Source: Novosphingobium sp. SG919
GTDB taxonomy: Bacteria > Pseudomonadota > Alphaproteobacteria > Sphingomonadales > Sphingomonadaceae
DNA length: 64,000 nucleotides
NCBI RefSeq assembly: GCF_012932495.1
Contig: NZ_JABCNG010000003.1
Coordinates: 434,001 to 498,000 of the forward strand
Reading direction: 5' to 3'
This document shows, piece by piece, positions 8,596-18,360 of this stretch. How positions within the stretch are numbered: the first letter of the stretch is position 1; every line of letters begins with the position of its first letter. The translations under genes were made by a program, and so were the position numbers. Under the pieces are notes generated by a model. The model saw only the letters and a program-made list of their open reading frames with translations, did no database searches and was not told where the DNA came from.

Positions 8596-9183
8596 ATGGC
8601 ACCCTTGTTCGAGGCGTTCACGACCTCCACCGCTGTCGTCGCGCTGGCGGAAATCGGCGACAAGACGCAGCTTCTTGCCATCGTTCTGGCCACCCGCTTC
8701 AAAAAGCCGATGCCGATCGTGCTCGGCATCCTGGCAGCCACGATGGTCAACCATTTCCTGGCCGCGCTGGTCGGCATGGTCGCCGCCGACCTGCTGGATG
8801 GATTGTGGTTTCGCTATGCCATTGCCGCCGGCTTTATCGCCATGGGCCTGTGGACCCTGGTGCCCGACAAGCTGGACGAAGACGATGCCAGCACCCGGCC
8901 TGCGCGTTTCGGCGCATTCCTCACCACGCTTGTTGCGTTCTTCCTGGTGGAAATGGGTGACAAGACCCAGGTTGCCACGATCGCGCTGGGCGCCCGCTTC
9001 CACGATGCCGTGGCGGTGACTGCGGGCACCACGCTGGGCATGATGCTGGCCAACGTGCCGGCCGTGTTCCTGGGCAACGCGCTGATCGCCCGCGTGCCGA
9101 TGAGCCTGGTGCGCCTGGTAGCCGCCGCGCTGTTCATCGCCATCGGCGCATGGCTGCTGGCGCAGACTGCCGGGCTGGTGTGA
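8596..9183 (+). CDS. TMEM165/GDT1 (UPF0016) family manganese exporter
   Basis: The 195-residue membrane protein has two related halves, each with the family signature ExGDKT: ALAEIGDKTQ (Glu19) and FLVEMGDKTQ (Glu119). Six helices are predicted by eye. The two acidic motifs form the cation-binding site; bacterial members (e.g. Vibrio MneA) export Mn2+. Start ATG 8596 gives the canonical N-terminus MAPLFEAFTTSTAVVALAE. The Mn riboswitch directly upstream supports manganese as the substrate. Convergent with maeB, separated by a strong hairpin. Confidence 0.92.
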   Translation: MAPLFEAFTTSTAVVALAEIGDKTQLLAIVLATRFKKPMPIVLGILAATMVNHFLAALVGMVAADLLDGLWFRYAIAAGFIAMGLWTLVPDKLDEDDASTRPARFGAFLTTLVAFFLVEMGDKTQVATIALGARFHDAVAVTAGTTLGMMLANVPAVFLGNALIARVPMSLVRLVAAALFIAIGAWLLAQTAGLV

Positions 9184-9245
9184 GGGCAGGGCCCATTCCT
9201 GGGCGGATTATGCCGGGGCGGTCGTGCTTGGCCGCTCCGGCAACG

Positions 9246-9285
9246 GCAGCCAGCTTGTGCCCGTCCTGGCGCACAAGCTGGCTGC
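9246..9285. terminator. Strong hairpin between convergent genes
   Basis: A perfect 15-bp stem (9246-9260 with 9271-9285) and a 10-nt loop lie between the convergent exporter gene and maeB. No T-run follows on either strand, so it may act with Rho or as an mRNA end stabiliser rather than as a classical intrinsic terminator. Confidence 0.5.
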
Positions 9286-9308
9286 AGATCCGCGGGGTGT
9301 TGCCCGCT

Positions 9309-9412
9309 TAGAGCGCGATCGACTTTGACTGCGTCAAAGCCGGCGCTCTACCGTTTGATTTGCCGCATTTTCCGAGTCGGCAGGTGATCCCACCTGCCTT
9401 GAAAATGCTCTA
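9309..9412. repeat. Composite intergenic palindromic repeat
   Basis: Two imperfect dyads stand side by side. The first is TAGAGCGC...GCGCTCTA (9309-9350) with an inner CTTTGAC/GTCAAAG stem. The second is GCATTTTC...GAAAATGC with an inner GGCAGGTG/CACCTGCC stem (about 9366-9409). The unit overlaps the maeB stop codon. A related 'TAGAGCGCGAT' unit occurs at 26571, so this is a dispersed element of REP/BIME type. Confidence 0.65.
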
Positions 9413-11674
9413 GGCAGTGATGCCCGCCGCAGCGAGCACGGCCAGCGTGAGCAGGTCGGGCGCAGTCGCGGTCATCGGGGCGATCTGCACCGGCTTTTCC
9501 ATGTTGAGCAGCATCGGCCCGATCATGGCGTTGCCGCCCAGTTCGCGCAGCAGCTTGGCCGAGATATTGGCCGATTGCAGGCCCGGCATGATCAGCACGT
9601 TGGCCGGTCCCGACAGGCGGCAGAACGGATAGGTCTGCATGATGCGCGGGTTGAGTGCGGCATCGGGCGCCATTTCGCCTTCGTATTCGAACCCGGGTTT
9701 GCGCTCGTCGAGAATGGCGACGGCATCACGCAGCGCATCGAGCCACTTGCCATAGGGATTGCCGAACGTGGAATAGGACAGGAACGCGACGCGCGGTTCG
9801 TGGCCCATGCGGCGCGCAACCGCGGCGGTTTCGATGGCGATGTCGGCCAGTTCTTCCGCGTTGGGGCGTTCGTTGACCGTGGTATCGGCCAGGAACACGG
9901 TCTGGTTCTTGCCCACCAGCAGGTGCACGCCGAACGGCAGGTGACCGGGCTTGGGCCCCAGGACGCGGCGGATTTCCTTCATCGTCTGGGCAAACGGACG
10001 CGTGGTGCCGGTGATCATCGCATCGGCATGGCCCAGCGCCAGCAGCAGCGAGGCGAACACGTTGCGATCGTTGTTGACCATGCGGCGCACGTCGCGTTCC
10101 AGATAGCCGCGGCGCTGCAGGCGCGGATAGAGGTAGGCGACCATGTCTTCCACCAGCGGCGACACGTTCGAGTTGTGGATCTCGAAGCTCGACGGGTTGG
10201 ACACGCCCAGTTCCGACAGCTTGTCGAGCACGCCCTGGGTGCGGCCGACCAGCACCGGCGTGCCATAGCCGAAATCGCGGTACTGGATCGCGGCGCGCAG
10301 CACCACTTCCTGCTCCGCTTCGGCAAAGACGACCCGCTTGGGGTTCTGCTTCACGCTGGCATAGACGTTGGTGAGCACCGACGTGGTGGGGTTGAGGCGG
10401 GCCTTGAGGGTTTCGCGATAGGTTTCGAAATCCTCGATCGGCTTGCGCGCCACGCCCGAATCCATCGCGGCCTTGGCCACGGCCGAAGACACCACTTCCA
10501 TCAGGCGCGGATCGAACGGCGCGGGAATGATGTAGTCCAGGCCGAACTGGTGGTTCTTGCCATAGGCGGCGGCCACTTCTTCGGGCACCGGCTCGCGCGC
10601 GAGTTCGGCAATCGCGGTGGCGGCCGCGATCTTCATTTCCTCGTTGATCGCCATGGCCTGCACATCGAGCGCGCCACGGAAGATATAGGGGAAGCCCAGG
10701 ACGTTGTTGACCTGGTTGGGATAGTCTGAGCGGCCGGTGGCGATCACGCAATCCGGGCGTACGGCCTTGGCCGCGTTGGGATTGATCTCGGGATCGGGGT
10801 TGGCCATGGCGAAGATGATCGGCTGCGGCGCCATCTTCTTGACCCATTCGGGCTTGAGTGCGTCGGCCGCGGAAAGGCCCAGGAAGATGTCGGCGCCATC
10901 GAGCGCTTCTTCCAGGCTGCGCGCCGGGGTATCGACCGCGTGCGCGCTCTTCCACTGGTCCATGCTGTCGGTGCGGCCGCGATAGATCGTGCCGGAACGA
11001 TCGCACATGATCACGTTGTCGTGGCGCACGCCCATGGCCTTGATCAGTTCGGTGCAGGCGATCGCAGCGGCGCCTGCGCCATTGACCACCACTTTCACTT
11101 CCGACATCGCGCGGCCGGTCAGGTGGCAGGCATTGAGCAGGCCGGCCGCGGTGATGATCGCGGTGCCGTGCTGGTCATCGTGCATCACCGGAATCTTCAA
11201 GCGCTCGCGCAGGGCCTGCTCGATGATGAAGCATTCCGGGGCCTTGATGTCTTCCAGGTTGATGCCGCCAAAGCTGGGCTCCATCAGGGCGACCGCCTCG
11301 ATGAAGGCTTCGGGATCTTCGGTGGCCAGCTCGATGTCGATCGAGTCGACATCGGCAAAGCGCTTGAACAGCACCGCCTTGCCTTCCATCACCGGCTTGG
11401 AGGCCAGCGCGCCCAGGTTGCCCAGGCCCAGGATGGCCGTCCCGTTGGAAATCACCGCCACCAGGTTGCCCTTGGCGGTATAGTCATAGGCCGTGGCGGG
11501 GTTTTCGGCGATCGCCAGCACCGGCACCGCGACGCCCGGCGAATAGGCCAGGCTCAAGTCGCGCTGCGTGGCCATGGGCTTCGAGGCGATGATCTCGATT
11601 TTCCCGGGCCGGATGGTGTTGTGATAGAAAAGCGCCTCGCGTTCGGTGAAACGGACGTTGCTTTCCTCGGACAT
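9410..11674 (-). CDS. maeB: NADP-dependent malic enzyme with C-terminal phosphotransacetylase domain
   Basis: The 754-residue length and order fit MaeB: an N-terminal malic enzyme (about 1-430) followed by a phosphotransacetylase-like domain (about 440-754). The malic part shows DDQHGTAI, GAGAAAIACTELI and AMANPDPEINP. MaeB oxidatively decarboxylates malate to pyruvate with NADP; in the family the C-terminal domain is usually regulatory, binding acetyl-CoA, rather than catalytic. Start ATG 11674 gives MSEESNVRFTEREALFYH, as in relatives. It stands alone, with a palindromic repeat at its 3' end. Confidence 0.95.
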   Translation of the reverse strand: MSEESNVRFTEREALFYHNTIRPGKIEIIASKPMATQRDLSLAYSPGVAVPVLAIAENPATAYDYTAKGNLVAVISNGTAILGLGNLGALASKPVMEGKAVLFKRFADVDSIDIELATEDPEAFIEAVALMEPSFGGINLEDIKAPECFIIEQALRERLKIPVMHDDQHGTAIITAAGLLNACHLTGRAMSEVKVVVNGAGAAAIACTELIKAMGVRHDNVIMCDRSGTIYRGRTDSMDQWKSAHAVDTPARSLEEALDGADIFLGLSAADALKPEWVKKMAPQPIIFAMANPDPEINPNAAKAVRPDCVIATGRSDYPNQVNNVLGFPYIFRGALDVQAMAINEEMKIAAATAIAELAREPVPEEVAAAYGKNHQFGLDYIIPAPFDPRLMEVVSSAVAKAAMDSGVARKPIEDFETYRETLKARLNPTTSVLTNVYASVKQNPKRVVFAEAEQEVVLRAAIQYRDFGYGTPVLVGRTQGVLDKLSELGVSNPSSFEIHNSNVSPLVEDMVAYLYPRLQRRGYLERDVRRMVNNDRNVFASLLLALGHADAMITGTTRPFAQTMKEIRRVLGPKPGHLPFGVHLLVGKNQTVFLADTTVNERPNAEELADIAIETAAVARRMGHEPRVAFLSYSTFGNPYGKWLDALRDAVAILDERKPGFEYEGEMAPDAALNPRIMQTYPFCRLSGPANVLIMPGLQSANISAKLLRELGGNAMIGPMLLNMEKPVQIAPMTATAPDLLTLAVLAAAGITA

Positions 11675-11762
11675 TGGCGCACTCCCGGCAGACTAGAAAC
11701 TCCATAGCCCCTTGCACATTCGAATGCGCGAGGGAAGGCTTGAGCGCCTTAGAAATGAACCC

Positions 11763-13391
11763 TCATAAATCGCGGGGTTGCCAGGTGGGGAAGCCCAGGG
11801 GCCGCACGGCGAACAGCAGGCTGCGCCCCTGTTGCCATACCAACCGCAGGCGCGGGTCGGGGTTGCGGGGCAGCCCGGTGTCGATCAGCCAGACATAGTC
11901 CACGCGCTCCACCGGGGCAAAGCGCAGCGCCGAGTCGATCGAGCGCAACCGCCCGCCGGCGCAGCCGCGCGACCACACGAATTCCGAAGGATCGGCCGCA
12001 AAGTTGCGGGCCGGGCGGAATCGCGGCACCACCATGTGCAGGCCGGGCACGGCCCAGTTGTCGTTCACCCAGGCCTGGCGATAGACGCTGGCCAGGCTGG
12101 CGAGGTGGTCGCGCCGGGTGTTGCGCCAGGATTCCTCCAGGCACGAATGCTCAACGAAAGTCAGCACGCGGCTGCCGGGCTCGATATGCTCGAGCGCGGA
12201 AAGCTGCTGGCGATAATCGTCGGCGTAATCGACGAAGCTGGCGGCTGTCACCACCGTGCGCAGGCCCAGCAGGATCAGCCCGCTATAGGCCACCAGGCGC
12301 GCCACGCGCGGGCGTGCGCCGCTCCAGTCCTGCAGGCCGAGCAGCAGCATCATCGCCGGCGGCAGCAGGCGTACGTCGACAAACGCGCTGCCGTTGATGT
12401 CGCTGGGGATGACCACGTAGAGGATCAGCACGCAAAGCCCCGGCAACCCGCGCTGCCAGTTCCACCGCCCGCCCAGGAACGCCCCGCCCAGCAGGAGAAG
12501 ATAGGCCGCACCCGTGGTGATCGCATCGAGCGTGAAGGACTGGTCGCGCAGGGTGATGCCCAGCCACATGCCCTTCTGGTCCCACCGCCAGGTGTTGAGG
12601 CTGCGCGCCGGAGAGGGCGAGAACAGCTTCCACAACACGATCGTCAGCACCGTGGCGAGCAACGGCCAGCACAGCACGACCAGCCGCATGGCGGCCGCTT
12701 TCCAATCGTGGGTGGCAATCACGCTGCGCCAGCGCGACGGGCGCCACCAGCCCTTGGGCAGGTTGTCCACCTCGCGGCCAAAGGCATTGGCGCCAACCAG
12801 CACGGCCAGCAGCAATCCGCCGATGGCGTGGCACAGCATGGCCAGCGGCTGCGCCACCACGAGCAGCCCGGCACGGTCGCGCGGGCGGCTTTCCAGGGCC
12901 ACCGCCGCAGCAAAGGCGCAGAGCGACAGGCCCGTGCCCAGGATATAGTTGAGGAAGCCGGTCAGCAGCGGAAAGCTGAACACCCACATCAGTGCCCAGG
13001 GCGCACCATGCCCGCCGCGCGCATTGACCACGCGCACCGTGGCCAGGCATCCGCCGGCGAAAAGGGCAGTGGCGATCACGGTGCTCCACCACCCGGCCGC
13101 CAGCACACCGAGCGGCGCGCCCAGCACTTTCATCAGCACGTCGCCGCCGATGTTGAGGGTGAACACCCACTTGAAGCCCAGGTACTTGCCCAGCGGGCTG
13201 TCGGGCCCGGCGGCCTCGATCGCGGCGGCACCCATGTGGCCGGGCACGTCGATCAGCGGTGGCACATCCACCAGCAGGAACGGCGCGCAGATCAGTAGCG
13301 TGCCCAGCACGATCGCCGGAATCGATAGCCAGGGCAGGCCATCCACGCGCCAATCAAGGTCGAACCAGGTCCGCTTCTCGGGAACTTGCAT
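11763..13391 (-). CDS. Large polytopic membrane protein of unknown function
   Basis: The 542-residue protein has about ten hydrophobic helices (for example AIVLGTLLICAPFLLV near residue 30) and a soluble C-terminal domain of roughly 150 residues. The topology resembles GT-C type glycosyltransferases or O-antigen-ligase-like membrane proteins, but I see no diagnostic motif beyond an early Asp-rich loop (DVPPLIDVPGH). Start ATG 13391 has AAGAGA upstream and fits better than the longer frame from 13469, whose start lacks a site. It is divergent from mutS. Family assignment is open. Confidence 0.75.
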   Translation of the reverse strand: MQVPEKRTWFDLDWRVDGLPWLSIPAIVLGTLLICAPFLLVDVPPLIDVPGHMGAAAIEAAGPDSPLGKYLGFKWVFTLNIGGDVLMKVLGAPLGVLAAGWWSTVIATALFAGGCLATVRVVNARGGHGAPWALMWVFSFPLLTGFLNYILGTGLSLCAFAAAVALESRPRDRAGLLVVAQPLAMLCHAIGGLLLAVLVGANAFGREVDNLPKGWWRPSRWRSVIATHDWKAAAMRLVVLCWPLLATVLTIVLWKLFSPSPARSLNTWRWDQKGMWLGITLRDQSFTLDAITTGAAYLLLLGGAFLGGRWNWQRGLPGLCVLILYVVIPSDINGSAFVDVRLLPPAMMLLLGLQDWSGARPRVARLVAYSGLILLGLRTVVTAASFVDYADDYRQQLSALEHIEPGSRVLTFVEHSCLEESWRNTRRDHLASLASVYRQAWVNDNWAVPGLHMVVPRFRPARNFAADPSEFVWSRGCAGGRLRSIDSALRFAPVERVDYVWLIDTGLPRNPDPRLRLVWQQGRSLLFAVRPLGFPTWQPRDL

Positions 13392-13531
13392 CGGGTCTCT
13401 TTTGCTACTGCCTCGGCAACGGGCGGCCATGCCCTTATCACGCCGCCCCGGCAATGGGGAGCCGTGCACCTGTTCATAAGGCGGGCACGCGGGTTTGAGA
13501 ATGGGCCGGACCTGGGCTAGCCAAAGGGGCT

Positions 13532-16135
13532 ATGCCTGCCACCCCCGCACCCACGCCGATGATGGCGCAATATCTTGCGCTCAAGGACCAGGCCCCCGAT
13601 TGCCTGCTGTTCTATCGCATGGGCGATTTCTTCGAACTGTTCTTCGACGATGCCCGCCAGGCTGCCCAGATCCTGGACATTGCGCTGACCAGCCGGGGCG
13701 AACACGGTGGCGCGCCGATCCCGATGTGCGGCGTGCCGGTGCATTCGGCGGAAAGCTATCTCGCCCGCCTGATCCGCGCCGGCTGCCGCGTGGCGATTGC
13801 CGAACAGGTCGAAAGCCCGGAAGAGGCGAAAAAGCGCGGCGGGTCCAAGACGCTGGTGGCGCGCGATATCGTGCGCTTCGTCACCGCCGGAACGCTCACC
13901 GAGGAAGCGCTGCTCAATCCGCGCGAATCCAACGTACTGGCGGCGGTTTGCCCGCTGCGCGACACGGTGGGCCTGGCCTCGTGCGACATTTCCACCGGGC
14001 GGATGGAGCTTGAGGAATGCCCGCCCGACCGGCTGGGCGCCGCGCTGGCGCGGCTGGGTGCGCGCGAAATCGTGGCGCCAGAGGATTGGACCGAGGCGCC
14101 ACTCGACGCCGTGCCCCGCCACGGCCGCACGTTCGACAGCGCGACGGGCGAAGCGCGGCTGAAAGAGCTGCACGGCGTGGCCACGCTCGATGGCTTCGGC
14201 ATGTTCGGCCGCGCCATGCTGGCGGCGGCTGGCGGCCTGATCGCCTATCTCGACCATGTCGGCCGTGGGCGGCTGCCGCTGCTGCTGCCGCCGGTGGCGC
14301 GCGGTGCCGACGCGCACATGGCCATGGACGAGGCGACGCGCGCCAGCCTGGAAGTGCTGGTTTCGTCGTCGGGCACGCGCAAGGGCAGCCTGGCCGATGC
14401 GGTGGATCGCTGCGTCACCGGCGCGGGCGCGCGCCTGCTGGCCGAAGACCTTGCCGCCCCGCTGCTCGATCTGGCGCCAATCCGCGCCCGCCTGGAAACC
14501 GTGCAGTGGCTGGGCGATGATCCGATCCTGCGCGCCGACGTGCGCGGCGCCTTGCGCACCGTGCCCGACCTGGGCCGCGCCCTGGGCCGCGTGGTTGCCG
14601 GGCGAGGGAGCCCGCGCGACCTGGGGCAACTGCGCGATGGCCTGGCGCAGGCGCGGCATCTGCACGATGCCCTGGCCCAGCGCGCCGATTGCCCGGCACT
14701 GGTGCGCGCCCTGCTGCCACACCTGGCCGGCCACGGCGCCTTGGTGGACCTGTTTGCCCGCGCCCTGGTGCCCACGCCGCCCACCGAGCGCAGCCAGGGC
14801 GGGTTCATTGCCGAAGGTTATGACGCGGGCCTTGACGAACTGCGCCTGGCGGCGGGCAATTCGCGCCGCGCGATCGCGGCGTTAGAAGCCAAATACCGCG
14901 ACGAGACTGGCATCGCCGCGCTCAAGATCCGCCATAACGGCGTGCTGGGCTATTTCATCGAAGTGCCGGCCCGCCATGCCGACCGGCTGATGGCGCCGGA
15001 TTCGGGCTTCACCCATCGCCAGACGATGGCCGGCGCGGTGCGCTTCAACGCCCTTGCGCTGCACGAGGAAGCCAGCCGCATTGCCGAAGCGGGCGGGCAT
15101 GCCCTGGCGGCCGAGGAAGCCCATTTCGAAGACCTGATCGCCCATGCCGTGGCTGCGCGCGAAGGCATTGCCGCCACCGCCGCCGCGCTCGCCCGGATCG
15201 ACGTGGCCGCCAGCCACGCCGAGCGCGCGAGCGAAGGCGGCTGGTGCCTGCCCCAAGTGGTCGAAGCACCAGTGCTGGCGATCGAGGGTGGCCGTCACCC
15301 CGTGGTCGAAGCTGCACTGGCCAAGGCGGGTGAGCGGTTCGTGGCCAACGATTGCCAGCTTGGCGAAACCGACCGGCTGTGGCTGGTGGGTGGGCCCAAC
15401 ATGGGCGGCAAGTCCACGTTCCTGCGGCAGAACGCGCTGATCGTGCTGCTGGCCCAGGCGGGCAGTTATGTGCCGGCGCAAAGCGCCACGGTGGGCCTGG
15501 TCGACCGGCTGTTCAGCCGCGTCGGCGCGAGCGACAACCTGGCGCGTGGCCGCTCCACCTTCATGGTGGAAATGGTCGAAACCGCCGCGATCCTGCAACA
15601 GGCCGGGCCGCGCAGTTTCGTGATCCTCGATGAAGTGGGGCGCGGCACGTCTACTTACGATGGCCTGGCCCTGGCCTGGGCCGTGGCCGAAGCGGTGCAC
15701 GAAGTGAACCGCAGCCGCTGCCTGTTCGCCACCCATTACCACGAGATGCAGCGCCTGGCCGAAACCTGCCCCGCGCTCTCGCTGCACCATGTGCGGGCGC
15801 GCGAATGGAAGGGCGATCTCGTCCTGCTGCACGAATTGGCGCAGGGCCCGGCCGACAAGTCCTATGGCCTCGCCGTCGCGCGCCTGGCCGGCGTGCCCGA
15901 AGCCGTGGTGAAGCGCGCGCGCGGCGTACTCGACAAGCTGGAAAAGGGCCGTGCCGCCACCGGCGGGCTGGCTGCCGGGCTGGACGACCTGCCGCTGTTT
16001 GCCGCCGCGATCGAGGCGGCCGAGGACAAGGTGGATGCCCTGCGCGAAAAGCTCAACGCGCTCGACATCGATGCGCTGTCCCCCCGTGCGGCGCTGGATC
16101 TGCTTTATGAATTGAAGCGCGAGGCCAATAGCTGA
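13532..16135 (+). CDS. mutS: DNA mismatch repair protein MutS
   Basis: The 867-residue protein carries the full MutS layout. The mismatch-binding motif is GDFFELFFDD near residue 30, with the Phe-x-Glu signature. Connector, core and clamp domains follow. The ATPase domain has Walker A GPNMGGKST (about residue 621), VILDEVGRGTSTYDG (Walker B and ABC-like signature) and ATHYHEM. It recognises mismatches and recruits MutL in the cytoplasm. ATG 13532 puts MMAQYLALK at the family-typical position. No neighbour shares its function. Confidence 0.97.
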   Translation: MPATPAPTPMMAQYLALKDQAPDCLLFYRMGDFFELFFDDARQAAQILDIALTSRGEHGGAPIPMCGVPVHSAESYLARLIRAGCRVAIAEQVESPEEAKKRGGSKTLVARDIVRFVTAGTLTEEALLNPRESNVLAAVCPLRDTVGLASCDISTGRMELEECPPDRLGAALARLGAREIVAPEDWTEAPLDAVPRHGRTFDSATGEARLKELHGVATLDGFGMFGRAMLAAAGGLIAYLDHVGRGRLPLLLPPVARGADAHMAMDEATRASLEVLVSSSGTRKGSLADAVDRCVTGAGARLLAEDLAAPLLDLAPIRARLETVQWLGDDPILRADVRGALRTVPDLGRALGRVVAGRGSPRDLGQLRDGLAQARHLHDALAQRADCPALVRALLPHLAGHGALVDLFARALVPTPPTERSQGGFIAEGYDAGLDELRLAAGNSRRAIAALEAKYRDETGIAALKIRHNGVLGYFIEVPARHADRLMAPDSGFTHRQTMAGAVRFNALALHEEASRIAEAGGHALAAEEAHFEDLIAHAVAAREGIAATAAALARIDVAASHAERASEGGWCLPQVVEAPVLAIEGGRHPVVEAALAKAGERFVANDCQLGETDRLWLVGGPNMGGKSTFLRQNALIVLLAQAGSYVPAQSATVGLVDRLFSRVGASDNLARGRSTFMVEMVETAAILQQAGPRSFVILDEVGRGTSTYDGLALAWAVAEAVHEVNRSRCLFATHYHEMQRLAETCPALSLHHVRAREWKGDLVLLHELAQGPADKSYGLAVARLAGVPEAVVKRARGVLDKLEKGRAATGGLAAGLDDLPLFAAAIEAAEDKVDALREKLNALDIDALSPRAALDLLYELKREANS

Positions 16136-16147
16136 GGTATTGCGCCG

Positions 16148-16229
16148 TGGGCTTCGCCAGGCTCAGCCCGAACGGGATTTCAGGAGAGAATTTCTCCATT
16201 TCCGTCCGCCCTGAGCTGTTCGAAGGGCA
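16148..16229. repeat. Dispersed palindromic repeat (GCCCTTCGACAAGCTCAGG family)
   Basis: Two inverted arms, 16148-16175 (GGGCTTCGCCAGGCTCAGCC followed by CGAACGG) and 16202-16228 (the reverse complement family GCCCTGAGCTGTTCGAAGGGC), are separated by an AT-richer loop. The same element occurs at 33173-33269. It lies between the convergent mutS and nucleoside transporter genes, a usual place for REP-like units. Confidence 0.75.
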
Positions 16230-16243
16230 GGGGCCCCAGCCGC

Positions 16244-17506
16244 TCACAAGGACAGGAACAGCCCCGCCAACGCCGCGCTCATCAGGTTGGACAGCGCGCC
16301 GGCGCACAGGGCCTTGATGCCCAGGCGCGCGATCACCGGGCGCTGGTTGGGGGCAAGGCCACCGGTCACCGCCATCTGGATGGCAATCGACGAGAAATTG
16401 GCAAAGCCGCACAGCGCGAAAGTGACGATCGCGATGGTGTGGTCGGACAGGCCCTTGGCCTCTTGCAGATCGATGAAGCCGACGAATTCGTTGAGCACGA
16501 TCTTGGTGCCGAACAGGCCGCCCGCCTGCATCGCCTCGGCCCAGTTGGGCGCGCCCAGGAGCAGGAACACCGGCGCAAAGATCGGCGCCAGGATCTGCTG
16601 GAAGGTCAGCCCGGGATGGCCGAAGAAACCACCGGCCCAGCCCAGCATGCCATTGGCCAGCGCGATCAGCGCCACGAAGGCGAGCAGCATCGCGCCCACC
16701 GCCACGGCCAGCTTGACGCCGGTCTGCGCGCCTTGGGCGGCGGCCATGATCAGGTTGGCGGGGCGCTGTTCTTCCGGTGCTTCTTCCAGCGAAGGCTTGA
16801 TGTGCGGGTTGGTCAGCGCGGTATCGCCATGGCCGCCATCGTGCAGCGGCGGCGCATCGGGCATGATCAGTTTGCCCATGAACACGCCACCGGGGGCCGA
16901 CATGAACGCAGCCGCCACCAGGTAATCCACCCGCACGCCCAGCCCGGCATAGGCGGCCAGGATCGTGCCGGCCACGCCCGCCATGCCCACGCTCATCACC
17001 GTGAAGATCTGGCTGGGGGTCAACGCAGCGAGATAGGGGCGGATCACCAAGGGCGATTCGCTTTGCCCGACGAAGATGTTGGCGGCCGCGCACAGCGATT
17101 CCACCCGGCTGATCCCGGTGACCTTTTCCAGCGCGCCACCGATCCAGCGGATCACCAGCGGCATGATGCCCAGGTAATAGAGGATGGAAATCAACGCGGC
17201 AAAGAACACGATCGGCGGCAGCACGGCGATGGCCACGCTCTTGCCGCCCATGTCGGGATTGGCGAGGTTGCCGAACACGAATTCCACCCCGGCGCGCGAG
17301 TAGGAGAGAAGCTGTTCCACCGCATGGGCCGCGCCCTGCAGGGCTGCCTTGCCCGGCGGGAAACTCAGCACCAGCGCGGCCAGCCCGGCCTGAAGCGCAA
17401 AGGCCGGCAGCACCACCCGCCAGCGGATTGCGCGGCGGTTGGACGATAGCAGGAACGCGATGGCAAACAGCAGCGCCATGCCGCCAAGACTGGAAAGGAT
17501 GCGCAT
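16244..17506 (-). CDS. nupC: Concentrative nucleoside transporter (NupC/CNT family)
   Basis: The 420-residue membrane protein matches CNT transporters, which import nucleosides with H+ or Na+. Family signatures are visible: NIFVGQSESPLVIRPYL (residues 142-158), SVGMAGVAGTILAAY, and the C-terminal NEFVGFIDL and FALCGFANFSSIAIQMAV. Ten or so helices with re-entrant hairpins are expected. Start ATG 17506 gives MRILSSLGGMALLFAIAFLLS. It is divergent from the queuosine precursor transporter gene, with about 100 bp shared. The symbol is given by family; the substrate range is not determined by sequence. Confidence 0.88.
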   Translation of the reverse strand: MRILSSLGGMALLFAIAFLLSSNRRAIRWRVVLPAFALQAGLAALVLSFPPGKAALQGAAHAVEQLLSYSRAGVEFVFGNLANPDMGGKSVAIAVLPPIVFFAALISILYYLGIMPLVIRWIGGALEKVTGISRVESLCAAANIFVGQSESPLVIRPYLAALTPSQIFTVMSVGMAGVAGTILAAYAGLGVRVDYLVAAAFMSAPGGVFMGKLIMPDAPPLHDGGHGDTALTNPHIKPSLEEAPEEQRPANLIMAAAQGAQTGVKLAVAVGAMLLAFVALIALANGMLGWAGGFFGHPGLTFQQILAPIFAPVFLLLGAPNWAEAMQAGGLFGTKIVLNEFVGFIDLQEAKGLSDHTIAIVTFALCGFANFSSIAIQMAVTGGLAPNQRPVIARLGIKALCAGALSNLMSAALAGLFLSL

Positions 17507-17608
17507 GGCGGGGAGGCCAACTCCGCTATTGGGGGAATTAGGAAGTGCTAGACAGTTTCGTTCCTAACCATATTTGGCGCCGCGTCAAAATCAGGATAGA
17601 GGCAGACG

Positions 17609-18310
17609 ATGGAAAAGATGCTCCCATCCGCGCTGTCGTCCGCGCCGCAAACCGTCTCCCTGCCCCGCGCTCTGTTTGTTTTCTCCCTGCTCTATGGCGG
17701 CCTGGTCGTGCTTGCCGGGGTCCTGGGGGCCAAGATCGCCAGCCTCGGGCACTGGCCGATCCTGGGCGATCTTGCCGTCGAATCGGGCATTTTCTGCTTT
17801 CTGCTGCTGGTCGTGCTGTCGAGCACCACGGCCGAACTCTATGGGCAGAAAGCCGCCAACATGCTGGTGCGGCTGGGGTTCATCCCGCTTGTCGTGTCGA
17901 TGGTGCTGCTGACCCTGGTGATCCATGCCGTGCCGCCCGCGCCGTTCTGGCAGGGGCAGGACGCCTTTGCCACGGTGCTGGGCCAGGGCGCGCGGATGCA
18001 ACTCGCCGGCCTCATTTCCTATGGTGTGTCGCAAACTCTCAACGTCCATGTCTTTGCCCGCATCGGCGGCGGGCAGGGCCAGCGCCTGATGCTGCGCGCG
18101 TGGCTGGCCAGCCTGCTCAGCCAGGTGGCCGATACCGTGCTGTTCATCACGCTTTCGTTCTGGGGCGAACATGGCGCCGATGGGCACCCCCTGCCGATCG
18201 GTGCGCTGATGACCGGGCAACTGGGTGCCAAGCTGCTGCTGTCCACCCTGATGGTGCCGCCCTTGATCTGGCTGGCGGTGCGGCTGGGGCGCAAGCTGGA
18301 TCGCGCCTGA
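17609..18310 (+). CDS. yhhQ: Queuosine precursor transporter (YhhQ / VUT family)
   Basis: The 233-residue protein has about six membrane helices and the DUF165 pattern, with STTAELYGQKAANMLVRLGF in the first third and SYGVSQTLNVHVFARI plus SQVADTVLFITLSFWG in the second half. E. coli YhhQ imports preQ0/preQ1 for tRNA queuosine synthesis. I looked for a preQ1 riboswitch in the 102 bp upstream and saw none. The N-terminal 15 residues are polar and variable. It precedes argB by 50 bp on the same strand; functional coupling is not expected. Confidence 0.87.
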   Translation: MEKMLPSALSSAPQTVSLPRALFVFSLLYGGLVVLAGVLGAKIASLGHWPILGDLAVESGIFCFLLLVVLSSTTAELYGQKAANMLVRLGFIPLVVSMVLLTLVIHAVPPAPFWQGQDAFATVLGQGARMQLAGLISYGVSQTLNVHVFARIGGGQGQRLMLRAWLASLLSQVADTVLFITLSFWGEHGADGHPLPIGALMTGQLGAKLLLSTLMVPPLIWLAVRLGRKLDRA

Positions 18311-18360
18311 ATCAATTATTCACTTCAAATTCGCGGCAAGGGGTCTAAGGCGCCGCCATC

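Noticed and set aside
17507..17608. preQ1 riboswitch before the queuosine precursor transporter gene
   Set aside because: I looked for the compact pseudoknot pattern and found no matching core sequence.
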